This document shows, one piece after another, positions 1 to 5,618 of a stretch of DNA of 5,618 nt (the stretch's first letter is position 1; every line of letters begins with the position of its first letter). This stretch comes from Acidobacteriota bacterium. GTDB taxonomy: Bacteria; Acidobacteriota; Vicinamibacteria; Vicinamibacterales; CAVVIG01. Where the stretch lies: positions 1 through 5,618 of the forward strand of contig QHWK01000427.1 of NCBI GenBank assembly GCA_003223775.1, read 5' to 3'. The notes beneath the pieces are model-generated. The model saw nothing but the letters and a program-made list of their open reading frames with translations. It searched no databases and was not told the origin of the DNA. The position numbers were made by a program, and so were the translations under genes.

Positions 1-690
1 GAGCACGCGCCGCCGCGGCACGCCGCGCGCGAGCGCCGCGAGGACGAACGGCGCGTCGACGACTTCGCTCATCGACTGCGCCTGGAGCCGCTCGAGCGCG
101 GCGGCGAGCGGGAGGCCGATCGCGAGCGCCGGCACGATCAGATGCCGCAGCAGATCGAGCGCGGCTCCGCCCGGCGGCACCGTCGACGATCGCATCCCGG
201 CGATCGGCAGCCACCCGGTGCGTGCCGCGACGAACACGAGCAGCAGCGAGGTGAGGAGCGGCGGCATCGACAGGAGCACGATCGACGCGCCGCGCACGGC
301 TGCGGCGAGCGCGCCGCCGCGGCGGCTGCCCGTGACGATCCCGAGCGGAAGACCGACGGCCGTCGCGAACACGAGCGCGCTGAACGCGAGCAGCGCCGTG
401 TTGGCCGCGCGCTCCGGGATGAGATCGCGGACCGGCCGGCCGTAGAGCATCGATGGGCCGAAGTCGAGGCGCAGCGCCGCGGCCGCCCAGTCGCGATAGT
501 GCGCGGCAATCGATCGATCGAGGCCGAAGCGCGCCCGCTCGCGCGCGATTTCGTCGCGGCTCGCCTGCGTGCCCAGCGTTTCGGTGACGAAGTCGCCCGG
601 CGCGAGCCGCGCGAGCAGGAAGGACGCCGACGACACCGCCGCCACGAGCACGAGGGCGAAGGCGAGGCGGCGGACGAGATATCGCGTCAA
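1..690 (-). CDS. DppB/OppB-type ABC transporter permease, incomplete at left edge
   Basis: Inner-membrane permease subunit of an oligo/dipeptide (or nickel-type) ABC importer. It forms half of the translocation pore for substrate delivered by the binding protein encoded just upstream. Reading from TTG at 690-688 gives 230 residues with no stop before the window edge; the family is usually a little over 300 residues, so the C-terminal quarter is missing. Visible family marks are the N-terminus MTRYLVRRLAFALVLVAAVS with a first membrane helix (about 8-27), LARLAPGDF (26-34), a FGLDRSIAAHYRDW segment (55-68), the ALRLDFGPSM motif (72-81), and further hydrophobic helices near 98-120, 134-156 and 172-190. 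FVLAALARGVPRRRVL (215-230) is the start of the cytoplasmic EAA loop that contacts the ATPase. The TTG start overlaps the TGA stop of the binding-protein gene (TTGA), which implies translational coupling. There is no strong Shine-Dalgarno; GAGGCGG lies 16-22 bases upstream. The substrate cannot be read from the sequence. Confidence 0.93.
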   Translation of the reverse strand, partial: MTRYLVRRLAFALVLVAAVSSASFLLARLAPGDFVTETLGTQASRDEIARERARFGLDRSIAAHYRDWAAAALRLDFGPSMLYGRPVRDLIPERAANTALLAFSALVFATAVGLPLGIVTGSRRGGALAAAVRGASIVLLSMPPLLTSLLLVFVAARTGWLPIAGMRSSTVPPGGAALDLLRHLIVPALAIGLPLAAALERLQAQSMSEVVDAPFVLAALARGVPRRRVL

Positions 691-2534
691 TGGACGACGG
701 CGACCGCCTCGGGCCGCCAGAGCAGCTGCGGGCGCGCGTCGCTCGGCGTCACGTTGAGCACGCGCGCGGACGACGCGGCGTAGATGCGCGGCGCGACGAA
801 GTAGACGATCGGTTGATGCTCGTAGAAGATCTTCTGGATCTCGTCGTACAGCCGCTTCCGCTCGGCCTCGTCGCGCGCCGCGATCTGCTTCGTCATCAGC
901 GCGTCGATCTGCCGCTCCCACTCCGTGGCCGGCGTTTTCTGCTCGACGTTCCACGGATGCGCGCTGCCGGAGCTGAACCAGAAATCAGGGTTCGTGCCGG
1001 GATCGAGGTCGCTTTTCGTGGCGTTGAAGTACACCGCGTCGTACTGCCCGCTCAGGAACCGCTGCACGACCTGCGACGAATCGAGCGTGACGACGTCGAC
1101 GGCGACGCCGAGCTTTTTCAGCTCCTCGCCGATCACGACTGCGCCGCGCTCGAGGCTCGGCCGTCCTTTCTGCGTCAGCAGCGTGAAGCGCGCCGGACGC
1201 CCTGCCGCGTCCTCGAGCGTGCCGTTGCCGTCGCGATCCGTGAGCCCGATCCCCGCGAGCAACTGCTTCGCGGCGGCCGGATCGTGCGGCGTCTGCGGAA
1301 GACCCTCCCAATACCAGCGCTTGTTCGCCGGCGTCTCCGGCCCGTACACCGGCACGCCCGCGCCGAGAAAGACCGTGTCGGCGAACGCCTGTCGATCGAC
1401 GGCGAGCGAGATGGCGCGGCGCAGCTCGTCGCGCTGCAGCCACGCGGCGCGCGGATCGCCGGCGAACACACCCGGCTTCAGGTTGAACCACAGGCCTTCG
1501 GCGTTGCGCGAGACGCCGAGATCCAGCAGCTTCACGCGCCCCTGATCGGCGGCGCGCTTCAGCGCCGCGTACGCGTCGGGCGAAATCTCGCTCGTCAACA
1601 TGTCGAGCTGTCCCGACTCGAGCCGCAAAAGCTCCGCGCTCTGATCCGGAATGATGTCGATGACGATCCGATCGAGGTACGGCAGCCGCGTGCCGTCCGC
1701 GGCCTTGTCGAAGTACCGCTCGTTGCGCGAAAAGGTGAGACGCTGCCCCGGCTGGTAGCCGCTGACGACGAACGGGCCGAGCCCGGCGAGATCGCCGAGC
1801 GGCGTCGTCAACCCCCAGGCCTGCCGGAACGTGCCCGCCTTCAGCGCCGCTTCGAGCTTGTGGCGCGGCAGGATGGGCAGCGCGTCGAGGATTCGGATCC
1901 CCGGCGCGAACGGCGCGGGAAACGTGATCACCACGGTGTGATCGTCGGGCGCCTCCACCTGAAGCTTCTTCCCGCCGGCCATGACCGAGTCCGAGAGAAG
2001 GCTGCCGCTCTTGGGATCGTAGGCGGCGGCGAACGAGAAGACGACGTCGGCGGCGGTGAAGGGCTGGCCGTCCGAGAACGCCACGCCGCGCCGCAGCGCC
2101 AGCGTCACGTTGAGGCCGTCGTCGGAAGTAGTCCAGGACTCGGCGAGCATCGGCTCGACGGCCTGGGTCGCCTGGTTGACGCGGATCAGCCGGGCCTGCG
2201 TGAGCATCGTGAGCAGGTTCGTCGTGCTGTCGCGCGCCGCGTGCCGGTTGAAGCTCTGGGGTTCGCTGCGAACCGACGCCAGCAGCTCGCCGCCGCGCGT
2301 GATCGCCTGTGTCTTGGCCGGCGTCGATTCCGACGTGGACGTGGAGCGGCAGGCGACGCCGGCGCAGAGAAGAAGGAGAGCGGCGACGAGGGCGTGGGCG
2401 GCGCGGTGTCGTACGAGTCTGGTGGAAAGCTGACTCGGCGGCCAGAATATTGGCCGACAAAATCTGAATGCCCCGAAAGTCGTAGAGCTAGATTTCGCGT
2501 GCAAAAGCCTATATTTCCTTCGACCTTCCCTCAA
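687..2534 (-). CDS. Extracellular solute-binding protein family 5 (peptide/nickel-type ABC importer)
   Basis: Periplasmic or lipid-anchored substrate-binding protein of a DppA/OppA-like importer, paired with the permease gene that overlaps its stop. The longest reading is 615 residues. A basic segment and hydrophobic stretch HALVAALLLLCAGVAC (47-62) form a signal peptide; Cys62 could be lipidated, but the lipobox is imperfect (Gly at -3 instead of Leu/Val/Ile). The family signature follows: PMLAESW, SDDGLNVTLALRRGVAFSDG and FTAADVVFSF (128-168). Later come GLGPFVVSGYQPGQ, LPYLDRIVIDII, LRRAISLAVDRQAFAD and a C-terminal YDEIQKIFYEHQPIVYF, all in the order expected for SBP family 5. DRDGNGTLED (433-442) resembles the acidic DxDxNG loop often seen in this family. 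The start is uncertain: there is no ATG or GTG before the signal peptide. TTG at 2534-2532 is the longest; TTG at 2504-2502 (605 residues) has AAGGA/TAGG upstream and is equally plausible. The first 30 or so codons are relatively AT-rich and do not look coding. Confidence 0.93.
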   Translation of the reverse strand: MREGRRKYRLLHAKSSSTTFGAFRFCRPIFWPPSQLSTRLVRHRAAHALVAALLLLCAGVACRSTSTSESTPAKTQAITRGGELLASVRSEPQSFNRHAARDSTTNLLTMLTQARLIRVNQATQAVEPMLAESWTTSDDGLNVTLALRRGVAFSDGQPFTAADVVFSFAAAYDPKSGSLLSDSVMAGGKKLQVEAPDDHTVVITFPAPFAPGIRILDALPILPRHKLEAALKAGTFRQAWGLTTPLGDLAGLGPFVVSGYQPGQRLTFSRNERYFDKAADGTRLPYLDRIVIDIIPDQSAELLRLESGQLDMLTSEISPDAYAALKRAADQGRVKLLDLGVSRNAEGLWFNLKPGVFAGDPRAAWLQRDELRRAISLAVDRQAFADTVFLGAGVPVYGPETPANKRWYWEGLPQTPHDPAAAKQLLAGIGLTDRDGNGTLEDAAGRPARFTLLTQKGRPSLERGAVVIGEELKKLGVAVDVVTLDSSQVVQRFLSGQYDAVYFNATKSDLDPGTNPDFWFSSGSAHPWNVEQKTPATEWERQIDALMTKQIAARDEAERKRLYDEIQKIFYEHQPIVYFVAPRIYAASSARVLNVTPSDARPQLLWRPEAVAVVH

Positions 2535-2644
2535 CCGCGGCTAGATTCTTAGCCAAGCGCCCTGCCGGCGGCTCATTTCAACGAAGGCCCCGCTACTAGC
2601 CCAACCATTGGTCCCGTAACAACTTACAGGTCCGTGCTGCGTAC

Positions 2645-2671
2645 GGCGCGCGCTGTGGCACCGCGCGTGCC
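2645..2671 (+). other. GC-rich stem-loop followed by TTTAT
   Basis: GGCGCGCGC (2645-2653) can pair with GCGCGTGCC (2663-2671) over nine base pairs with one G-U wobble, around a nine-base loop. TTTATAG follows immediately. Shape and position would fit a weak intrinsic terminator or attenuator-like leader hairpin 17 bases upstream of the HTH gene's ribosome binding site. It overlaps the inverted repeat GGCAC-N5-GTGCC, and the two folds exclude each other. In GC-rich DNA a stem of this length may also arise by chance. Confidence 0.35.
2656..2670 (+). promoter_or_regulatory. Candidate sigma-54 -24/-12 promoter or palindromic operator
   Basis: TGGCACCGCGCGTGC contains GG (2657-2658), ten bases, then GC (2669-2670), with TGGCAC and TGC matching the sigma-54 consensus TGGCACG-N4-TTGC at most key positions. 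A transcript would start near 2682 and leave a very short leader before the Shine-Dalgarno at 2688. The same bases form the inverted repeat GGCAC-CGCGC-GTGCC (2657-2671), so the opposite strand also satisfies GG-N10-GC. The element could therefore instead be an operator for a dimeric regulator. No activator gene or upstream binding site is visible in the window. Confidence 0.3.
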
Positions 2672-2687
2672 TTTATAGACGGCATCC

Positions 2688-2694
2688 GGAGGAG
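2688..2694 (+). promoter_or_regulatory. Strong ribosome binding site for the HTH gene
   Basis: GGAGGAG ends five bases before ATG 2700. It is the best Shine-Dalgarno in the window and decides for this ATG over the in-frame ATG at 2718. Confidence 0.85.
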
Positions 2695-2699
2695 CAGAG

Positions 2700-2915
2700 A
2701 TGGAGATTCTACAGAGCATGTCGGCTGCCTATCCCGAACCTCGTATCGGCCGAAGCGTCTCGCTGGACCACGCGGCCCAGCTTCTCGGCGTTTCGCGTCG
2801 AACGATTTACAACCGGATTCGCGACGGCCGCCTGCAGACGATCCGCACCCTTGGCGGATCGCAGCGCGTGCTGATCGAGTCGGTCGGCCCACAGGCGTCC
2901 CCCGGCGCCCGTTAG
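2700..2915 (+). CDS. Small excisionase-family helix-turn-helix DNA-binding protein
   Basis: A 71-residue cytoplasmic protein consisting almost entirely of one MerR/excisionase-like winged HTH (helix_turn_helix domain of the excisionase family). SLDHAAQLLGVSRRTIYNRI (21-40) gives the two helices, with Ala25-Ala26, Gly30-Val31-Ser32 and the recognition helix SRRTIYNRIRDG (32-43). LQTIRTLGGSQRVLIE (45-60) is the wing. Homologues act as recombination directionality factors or as small transcriptional regulators. No integrase, attachment site or phage gene is visible nearby, so a local regulatory role is the better guess. It is the first gene of a plus-strand cluster and ends 41 bases before the protease start. 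The symmetric element at 2657-2671 just upstream is a natural candidate for autoregulation, but that is inference. Confidence 0.88.
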   Translation: MEILQSMSAAYPEPRIGRSVSLDHAAQLLGVSRRTIYNRIRDGRLQTIRTLGGSQRVLIESVGPQASPGAR

Positions 2916-2945
2916 ACAGTTTGTACACAACTCGATGCCGTCGTT

Positions 2946-2949
2946 GGAG
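2946..2949 (+). promoter_or_regulatory. Ribosome binding site deciding the protease start
   Basis: GGAG lies seven bases before ATG 2957. It supports this ATG over the in-frame TTG at 2921, which would add twelve residues (YTTRCRRWSDK and so on) in front of an otherwise normal signal peptide and lacks a Shine-Dalgarno. Confidence 0.8.
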
Positions 2950-2956
2950 CGACAAA

Positions 2957-4645
2957 ATGGAAACTCGTAAATTCGCATCACGCCTCTTCGCCGCGCGCCG
3001 CTTGAGCGGCGCACTCTGCGGCGCCCTCGTGGCGTGCTGCCTCCTCGCTGTTTCTGCGGACGTGTTTGCGGCCGCCGGCCGCAAGGCGCGTCTGAGCGCC
3101 GACCTGGCCGATCACCTCAACGCGGGATCGCAGGCGATTCGCGTCATCGTCCACGGGAGCCGCGACGAGGTCGACGCGCTCGCGGCGCGCTACAACCTCG
3201 TGGTCGGGCGCTACATGACGAGCGGCGCCGTGCTGCTCGTGAACGCCGGCCAGCTGGCCGCGCTGCGCGACGATGGCGGCGTCGATCATTTGTCGGGAGA
3301 CATCCGGATCAAGTCGTCAGTGGAGGCGGCAACGGTCGAGGCCGTCGGCGCCAACCAGGCGTGGGCCGGATCGGACGGCGTGCCGGGCGTGACCGGCCGC
3401 GGCGTGACCGTCGCGGTGATCGACTCGGGGATCGACACCTCGCACAAGGCGTTCGGCAAGCGCGTCATCTTCTCGAAGGATTTCACGGGGCACGATGATC
3501 CGACGGATCACTACGGCCACGGGACGCACGTTGCGGCGAACATCGCCGGCGAAGGGGCGATCGAATCGGGCTACCGCGGGATCGCGCCGGGCGCGTCGCT
3601 CCTCAACCTGCGCGTGCTGGGCGACGACGGCAGCGGCGACATGAGCGACGTGATCGAGGCGATCGACTGGACCGTGGAGCACCGCCGCGAATTCAACGTC
3701 CGCGTGATCAATCTGTCGCTCGGGGCGCCGGTGCTGCAGCCGTATCGCGACGATCCGCTGTGCGAGGCGGTCGAGCGCGCCGTGCGCGCGGGCATCACCG
3801 TCGTGGCGACGCACGCCACCGCGGACCGATCGGACGACACCGTCGCGGCGTACAGCTCGAAGGGCCCGACGCGCTACGACCTGATCGTCAAGCCGGATCT
3901 CGCGGCGCCTGGCAGCCACATCGTGTCGGCCGAGGCGGGCGACTCGCTGCTGGCGACGAAGTACGCCGACCACCACATCAGCGGCGGCGGTCTGACGGCG
4001 GCGATGCAGCTGTCGGGGACGAGCATGGCAGCCGGCGTCATCAGCGGAGCGGTCGCGCTGCTGGTGGATGAGCATGAACGGCTGAAGCCCGCGGAAGCGA
4101 AGGCGATCCTCCAGGTCACGAGCACGTTTGTTCGGAATGTAGGTCTGCTTGGGGCGGGAGCGGGATCCGCCAATATCACTGCGGCTGTTCAATTTCGTGG
4201 CCCGGCCAAGTCGACGGCGATCAATTCGACTGCTGGGTGCTTAGCATTTGCGTCGCTAATCGGTGGTTCGGCCATTTTGAATGCGTCTGGTGATATCAGC
4301 ATTAGAGTCACCGAACGCTCCGACTATTGGATCCGGAACGCGACAATCGTTTGGGGCTCGACAACAACAGATACGTCAGCTGCGACGATTGTGTGGGGTA
4401 CGCGAGGGGCATCCGGTTCGACCATCGTTTGGGGTTCGTCAGGCGACACGATCGTCTGGGGTAGTGGCAACGGCGACACGATCATCTGGGGAACCGACTT
4501 TGGCGACACCATCGTGTGGGGAACGTCCTTCAGCAACGCGCTGGTTTCGAGTGCCTCAGGCGACACGATTGTTTGGGGAGCTTCCGGGGACACGATCGTA
4601 TGGGGCGCAAACGGCGACACGAAGTCGATTATTGTTTGGGACTGA
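2957..4645 (+). CDS. Secreted S8 subtilisin-like serine protease with IVWG-repeat tail; oxyanion-hole block missing
   Basis: The product is 562 residues from ATG 2957. The signal peptide has basic residues at 4-15, a hydrophobic core GALCGALVACCLLAVSADVF (18-37) and probable cleavage near Ala38-Ala40. Residues 46-133 look like an I9-type inhibitory propeptide (IRVIVHGSRDEVDALAARYN, then VLLVNAGQLAALRDDGGV). The catalytic domain has Asp156 (TVAVIDSGID), His188 (HYGHGTHVA) and Ser356 (LSGTSMAAG). D-H spacing is 32 residues, as in subtilisin. The Pro usually found after GTSMAA is Gly360. NLSLGAP (252-258) and YSSKGPTRYDLIVKPDLAAPG (299-319) are well conserved. However, GITVVA (279-284) runs straight into THATADRSDD, so the AGN oxyanion motif and the following PG...VGA block are absent. 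Activity is therefore doubtful. Residues 463-562 hold nine IVWG-type motifs. The HD-GYP gene follows after 24 bases. Export to periplasm, surface or medium is expected. Confidence 0.92.
   Translation: METRKFASRLFAARRLSGALCGALVACCLLAVSADVFAAAGRKARLSADLADHLNAGSQAIRVIVHGSRDEVDALAARYNLVVGRYMTSGAVLLVNAGQLAALRDDGGVDHLSGDIRIKSSVEAATVEAVGANQAWAGSDGVPGVTGRGVTVAVIDSGIDTSHKAFGKRVIFSKDFTGHDDPTDHYGHGTHVAANIAGEGAIESGYRGIAPGASLLNLRVLGDDGSGDMSDVIEAIDWTVEHRREFNVRVINLSLGAPVLQPYRDDPLCEAVERAVRAGITVVATHATADRSDDTVAAYSSKGPTRYDLIVKPDLAAPGSHIVSAEAGDSLLATKYADHHISGGGLTAAMQLSGTSMAAGVISGAVALLVDEHERLKPAEAKAILQVTSTFVRNVGLLGAGAGSANITAAVQFRGPAKSTAINSTAGCLAFASLIGGSAILNASGDISIRVTERSDYWIRNATIVWGSTTTDTSAATIVWGTRGASGSTIVWGSSGDTIVWGSGNGDTIIWGTDFGDTIVWGTSFSNALVSSASGDTIVWGASGDTIVWGANGDTKSIIVWD
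4343..4642 (+). repeat. Nine-copy IVWG-coding tandem repeat at the protease C-terminus
   Basis: The protein motif (T/I)I(V/I)W(G/D) recurs nine times up to the last residue. Most copies read GDTIVWG or STIVWG, and copies begin 9 to 19 residues apart (successively 14, 13, 9, 10, 10, 19, 9, 12). At the DNA level the better copies share ggcgacacgatcgtntgggg (for example starting near 4442, 4471, 4502 and 4560), with third-base variation, so the array is maintained at protein level. The last copy degenerates to IIVWD. Similar NIVWG/TIVWG arrays are, from memory, seen at the C-termini of acidobacterial subtilases. Their role is not known to me; a repetitive beta-structure or surface attachment is a guess. 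Confidence 0.9.
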
Positions 4646-4660
4646 TTCAACCGATAAATT

Positions 4661-4664
4661 GGGA
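4661..4664 (+). promoter_or_regulatory. Weak ribosome binding site for the HD-GYP gene
   Basis: GGGA sits five bases before ATG 4670. It is a modest match, but together with the 24-base gap after the protease stop it supports ATG 4670 (or the adjacent GTG 4673) as the start. Confidence 0.5.
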
Positions 4665-4669
4665 CGCTA

Positions 4670-5618
4670 ATGGTGTCCCGTGAGCGCTTTACAACCGGTG
4701 GCCGGATCTACTTCTGGGTAGTCATCCTCGCCGGTTGCTCCGTTTTTGCTGTCTCTCTTCATCAGCTAATCGTTGAGCCGATAGGCCGCCAGTGGTTCAT
4801 CCTGGCGGCGCTTACCCTCATCAGCGGCTCTGCAACTGTCAAACTACCTACGTCGTACGCGTCGATCTCAACCTCTGAGACGTTTACGTTTACGGCTGTC
4901 CTGCTGTACGGACCTGCAGCAGGAACCGTTATCGTTGTACTCGATGCCCTGGTAATCTCGTTCTGGATTTCAAAGCGCCACGACGAACCACATCGCGCGC
5001 TATTCAACCTGTCCGCGCCGGCCGTCTCGGTTTGGTGCTCCTCATATCTGTTCTTTTACACAGCGAACATTGCGCCACTCGTAAAAGAACCGTCGCCGCT
5101 TAATGCAATTTTACCGGCGCTGGTGTTGTTTGCGCTTACCTACTTCCTGCTTAACAGCTGGCTAATTACGTTCGTCATCGCTCTTGAACGCCGACTGGAC
5201 CCGATTAAGGTCTGGGTCAGAAGCTTCCTCTGGCTCTCGTTGAATTACTTCGGCGGCGCATCAGTAGCATTTCTATTGGTCGGCTACAACAGAACGATCG
5301 ACATCGGTTACGTCGGCGTAATTATTCCACTATTGCTGGTGTTGTACTTTACTTTCAAGACGACGATGGGCCGCGTGGAAGATGCTGATCGACATGTCGA
5401 GCAAATCAATCGCCTGTATCTCTCCACAATCGAAACGCTTGCGATGGCAATCGACGCTAAAGATCAGGTCACGCATGGCCACATTCGTCGCGTTCAGTCA
5501 TCCGCCACAACTCTCGCAAAAGAGGTAGGTGTTAAGGATGACGGTCTTCTAAAGGCAATTGAAGCAGCCGCACTGTTACACGACATGGGGAAGCTGGCAG
5601 TCCCTGAGTACATCCTTA
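4670..5618 (+). CDS. Multi-pass membrane HD-GYP-type phosphohydrolase, incomplete at right edge
   Basis: 316 residues are readable from ATG 4670, with no stop before the edge. The N-terminal half is an integral membrane domain with about seven hydrophobic segments: near 16-35, 42-58, 70-100, 110-131, 144-172, 182-206 and 214-230. It contains a conserved-looking stretch, TSETFTFTAVLLYGPAAGT (about 68-86). This resembles a MASE-type sensor, but I cannot name the family. After a short linker (MGRVEDADRHVEQINRLY) the HD-GYP domain begins: TIETLAMAIDAKDQVTHGHIRRV, with His271 of the H-x-x-R element, then AALLHDMGKLAVPEYIL with His304-Asp305 and Gly307-Lys308. These metal-ligand motifs match the first half of HD-GYP proteins, which hydrolyse cyclic di-GMP (or related cyclic dinucleotides). 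The GYP motif itself would lie past the window. It is probably cotranscribed with the protease. Base composition is close to 50% GC, well below the importer genes. Confidence 0.9.
   Translation, partial: MVSRERFTTGGRIYFWVVILAGCSVFAVSLHQLIVEPIGRQWFILAALTLISGSATVKLPTSYASISTSETFTFTAVLLYGPAAGTVIVVLDALVISFWISKRHDEPHRALFNLSAPAVSVWCSSYLFFYTANIAPLVKEPSPLNAILPALVLFALTYFLLNSWLITFVIALERRLDPIKVWVRSFLWLSLNYFGGASVAFLLVGYNRTIDIGYVGVIIPLLLVLYFTFKTTMGRVEDADRHVEQINRLYLSTIETLAMAIDAKDQVTHGHIRRVQSSATTLAKEVGVKDDGLLKAIEAAALLHDMGKLAVPEYIL

Larger units (their letters stand above)
2535..2699. promoter_or_regulatory. Divergent intergenic region between importer operon and HTH-protease-HD-GYP cluster
   Basis: This 165-base spacer (about 195 bases if the binding-protein gene starts at TTG 2504) must contain promoters for both directions. 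Near the importer side there is a small perfect inverted repeat, GGCTA-N6-TAGCC (2539-2554). On the HTH side lies the cluster of overlapping symmetric elements at 2645-2671. I see no convincing sigma-70 -35/-10 pair in either direction. TATAGA (2674-2679) could be a -10 for the plus strand, but no -35 sits at the right distance. No RNA gene is evident. Confidence 0.5.

Noticed and set aside
142..783. Plus-strand frames opposite the permease
   Set aside because: Arg/Ala-rich shadow. The minus strand encodes an unmistakable DppB-type permease over the same bases.
985..2460. Minus-strand 491-codon frame overlapping the binding-protein gene
   Set aside because: Low-complexity Arg/Ala translation without domains; it is a frame shadow of the real gene.
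690..2552. Very long plus-strand open frame (about 620 codons) antisense to the binding-protein gene
   Set aside because: Arg/Glu/Val-rich composition with no recognisable domain. It mirrors the opposite-strand gene, whose family motifs are clear, and long antisense frames are common in GC-rich DNA.
2539..2554. Inverted repeat GGCTA-N6-TAGCC as a terminator or operator
   Set aside because: Only five base pairs, no T-run, and no link to a promoter; likely chance.
2700..2915. Excisionase-like protein as evidence for a prophage or integrative element
   Set aside because: No integrase, attachment-site repeat, phage or transfer gene is visible, and this HTH family is widespread outside mobile elements.
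2921..2956. Upstream TTG start for the protease
   Set aside because: No Shine-Dalgarno; ATG 2957 has GGAG seven bases upstream and gives a standard signal peptide.
2596..3084. Minus-strand frame covering the intergenic region and HTH gene
   Set aside because: Arg/Ser-rich, no domain, and opposite two genes with good ribosome binding sites.
3317..4192. Minus-strand 291-codon frame inside the protease gene
   Set aside because: Arg-rich shadow of the catalytic domain on the plus strand, with no start signal.
4343..4642. CRISPR-like or satellite array
   Set aside because: Unit spacing is irregular, repeats vary at third bases, and the array is an in-frame continuation of the protease.
4281..4670. 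Alternative-frame repeats on the plus strand and a PQTIVSP-type repeat on the minus strand (4324-4650)
   Set aside because: Both follow automatically from the IVWG-coding repeat. The unit contains the palindrome ACGATCGT, so its complement also reads as TIV. Only the protease frame has a signal peptide and domains.

Overview
The window looks like chromosomal DNA from a high-GC, Gram-negative-type bacterium. My best guess is Acidobacteriota (perhaps Vicinamibacteria). That guess rests on three things: a secreted subtilase with a C-terminal array of IVWG motifs, a membrane-anchored HD-GYP protein of a style common in that phylum, and high GC. It comes from memory of the families, not from a search.

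The left half (1-2534, minus strand) is the start of an oligo/dipeptide ABC importer operon. A solute-binding protein of extracellular family 5 (687-2534) is followed by a DppB/OppB-type permease (690 down to the left edge). Their stop and start codons overlap in a TTGA. The rest of the importer (second permease, ATPases) would lie beyond position 1.

A divergent spacer (2535-2699) separates the importer from a plus-strand cluster. It holds a GC-rich stem followed by TTTAT, an inverted repeat GGCAC-N5-GTGCC, and a GG-N10-GC arrangement that resembles a sigma-54 -24/-12 element. All three overlap just upstream of a strong ribosome binding site.

The right half (2700-5618, plus strand) is a tightly packed three-gene cluster. 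It encodes a 71-residue excisionase-family HTH protein (2700-2915), a secreted S8 subtilisin-like protease (2957-4645), and a multi-pass membrane protein ending in an HD-GYP-type phosphohydrolase domain (4670 to the right edge, incomplete). The intergenic gaps are 41 and 24 bases, so cotranscription is likely.

The most interesting object is the protease. Its Asp/His/Ser triad is present, but the block that normally carries the oxyanion-hole Asn and the following PG...VGA stretch is missing. The protein passes directly from the ITVVA strand into the segment that normally follows ITVGA, as if an in-frame deletion of about 30 residues had occurred. Its last 100 residues are nine irregularly spaced IVWG motifs. 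Base composition also drops inside this gene, from about 70% GC in the catalytic part to about 50% in the tail and the HD-GYP gene. No rRNA, tRNA, IS element or CRISPR array was seen.
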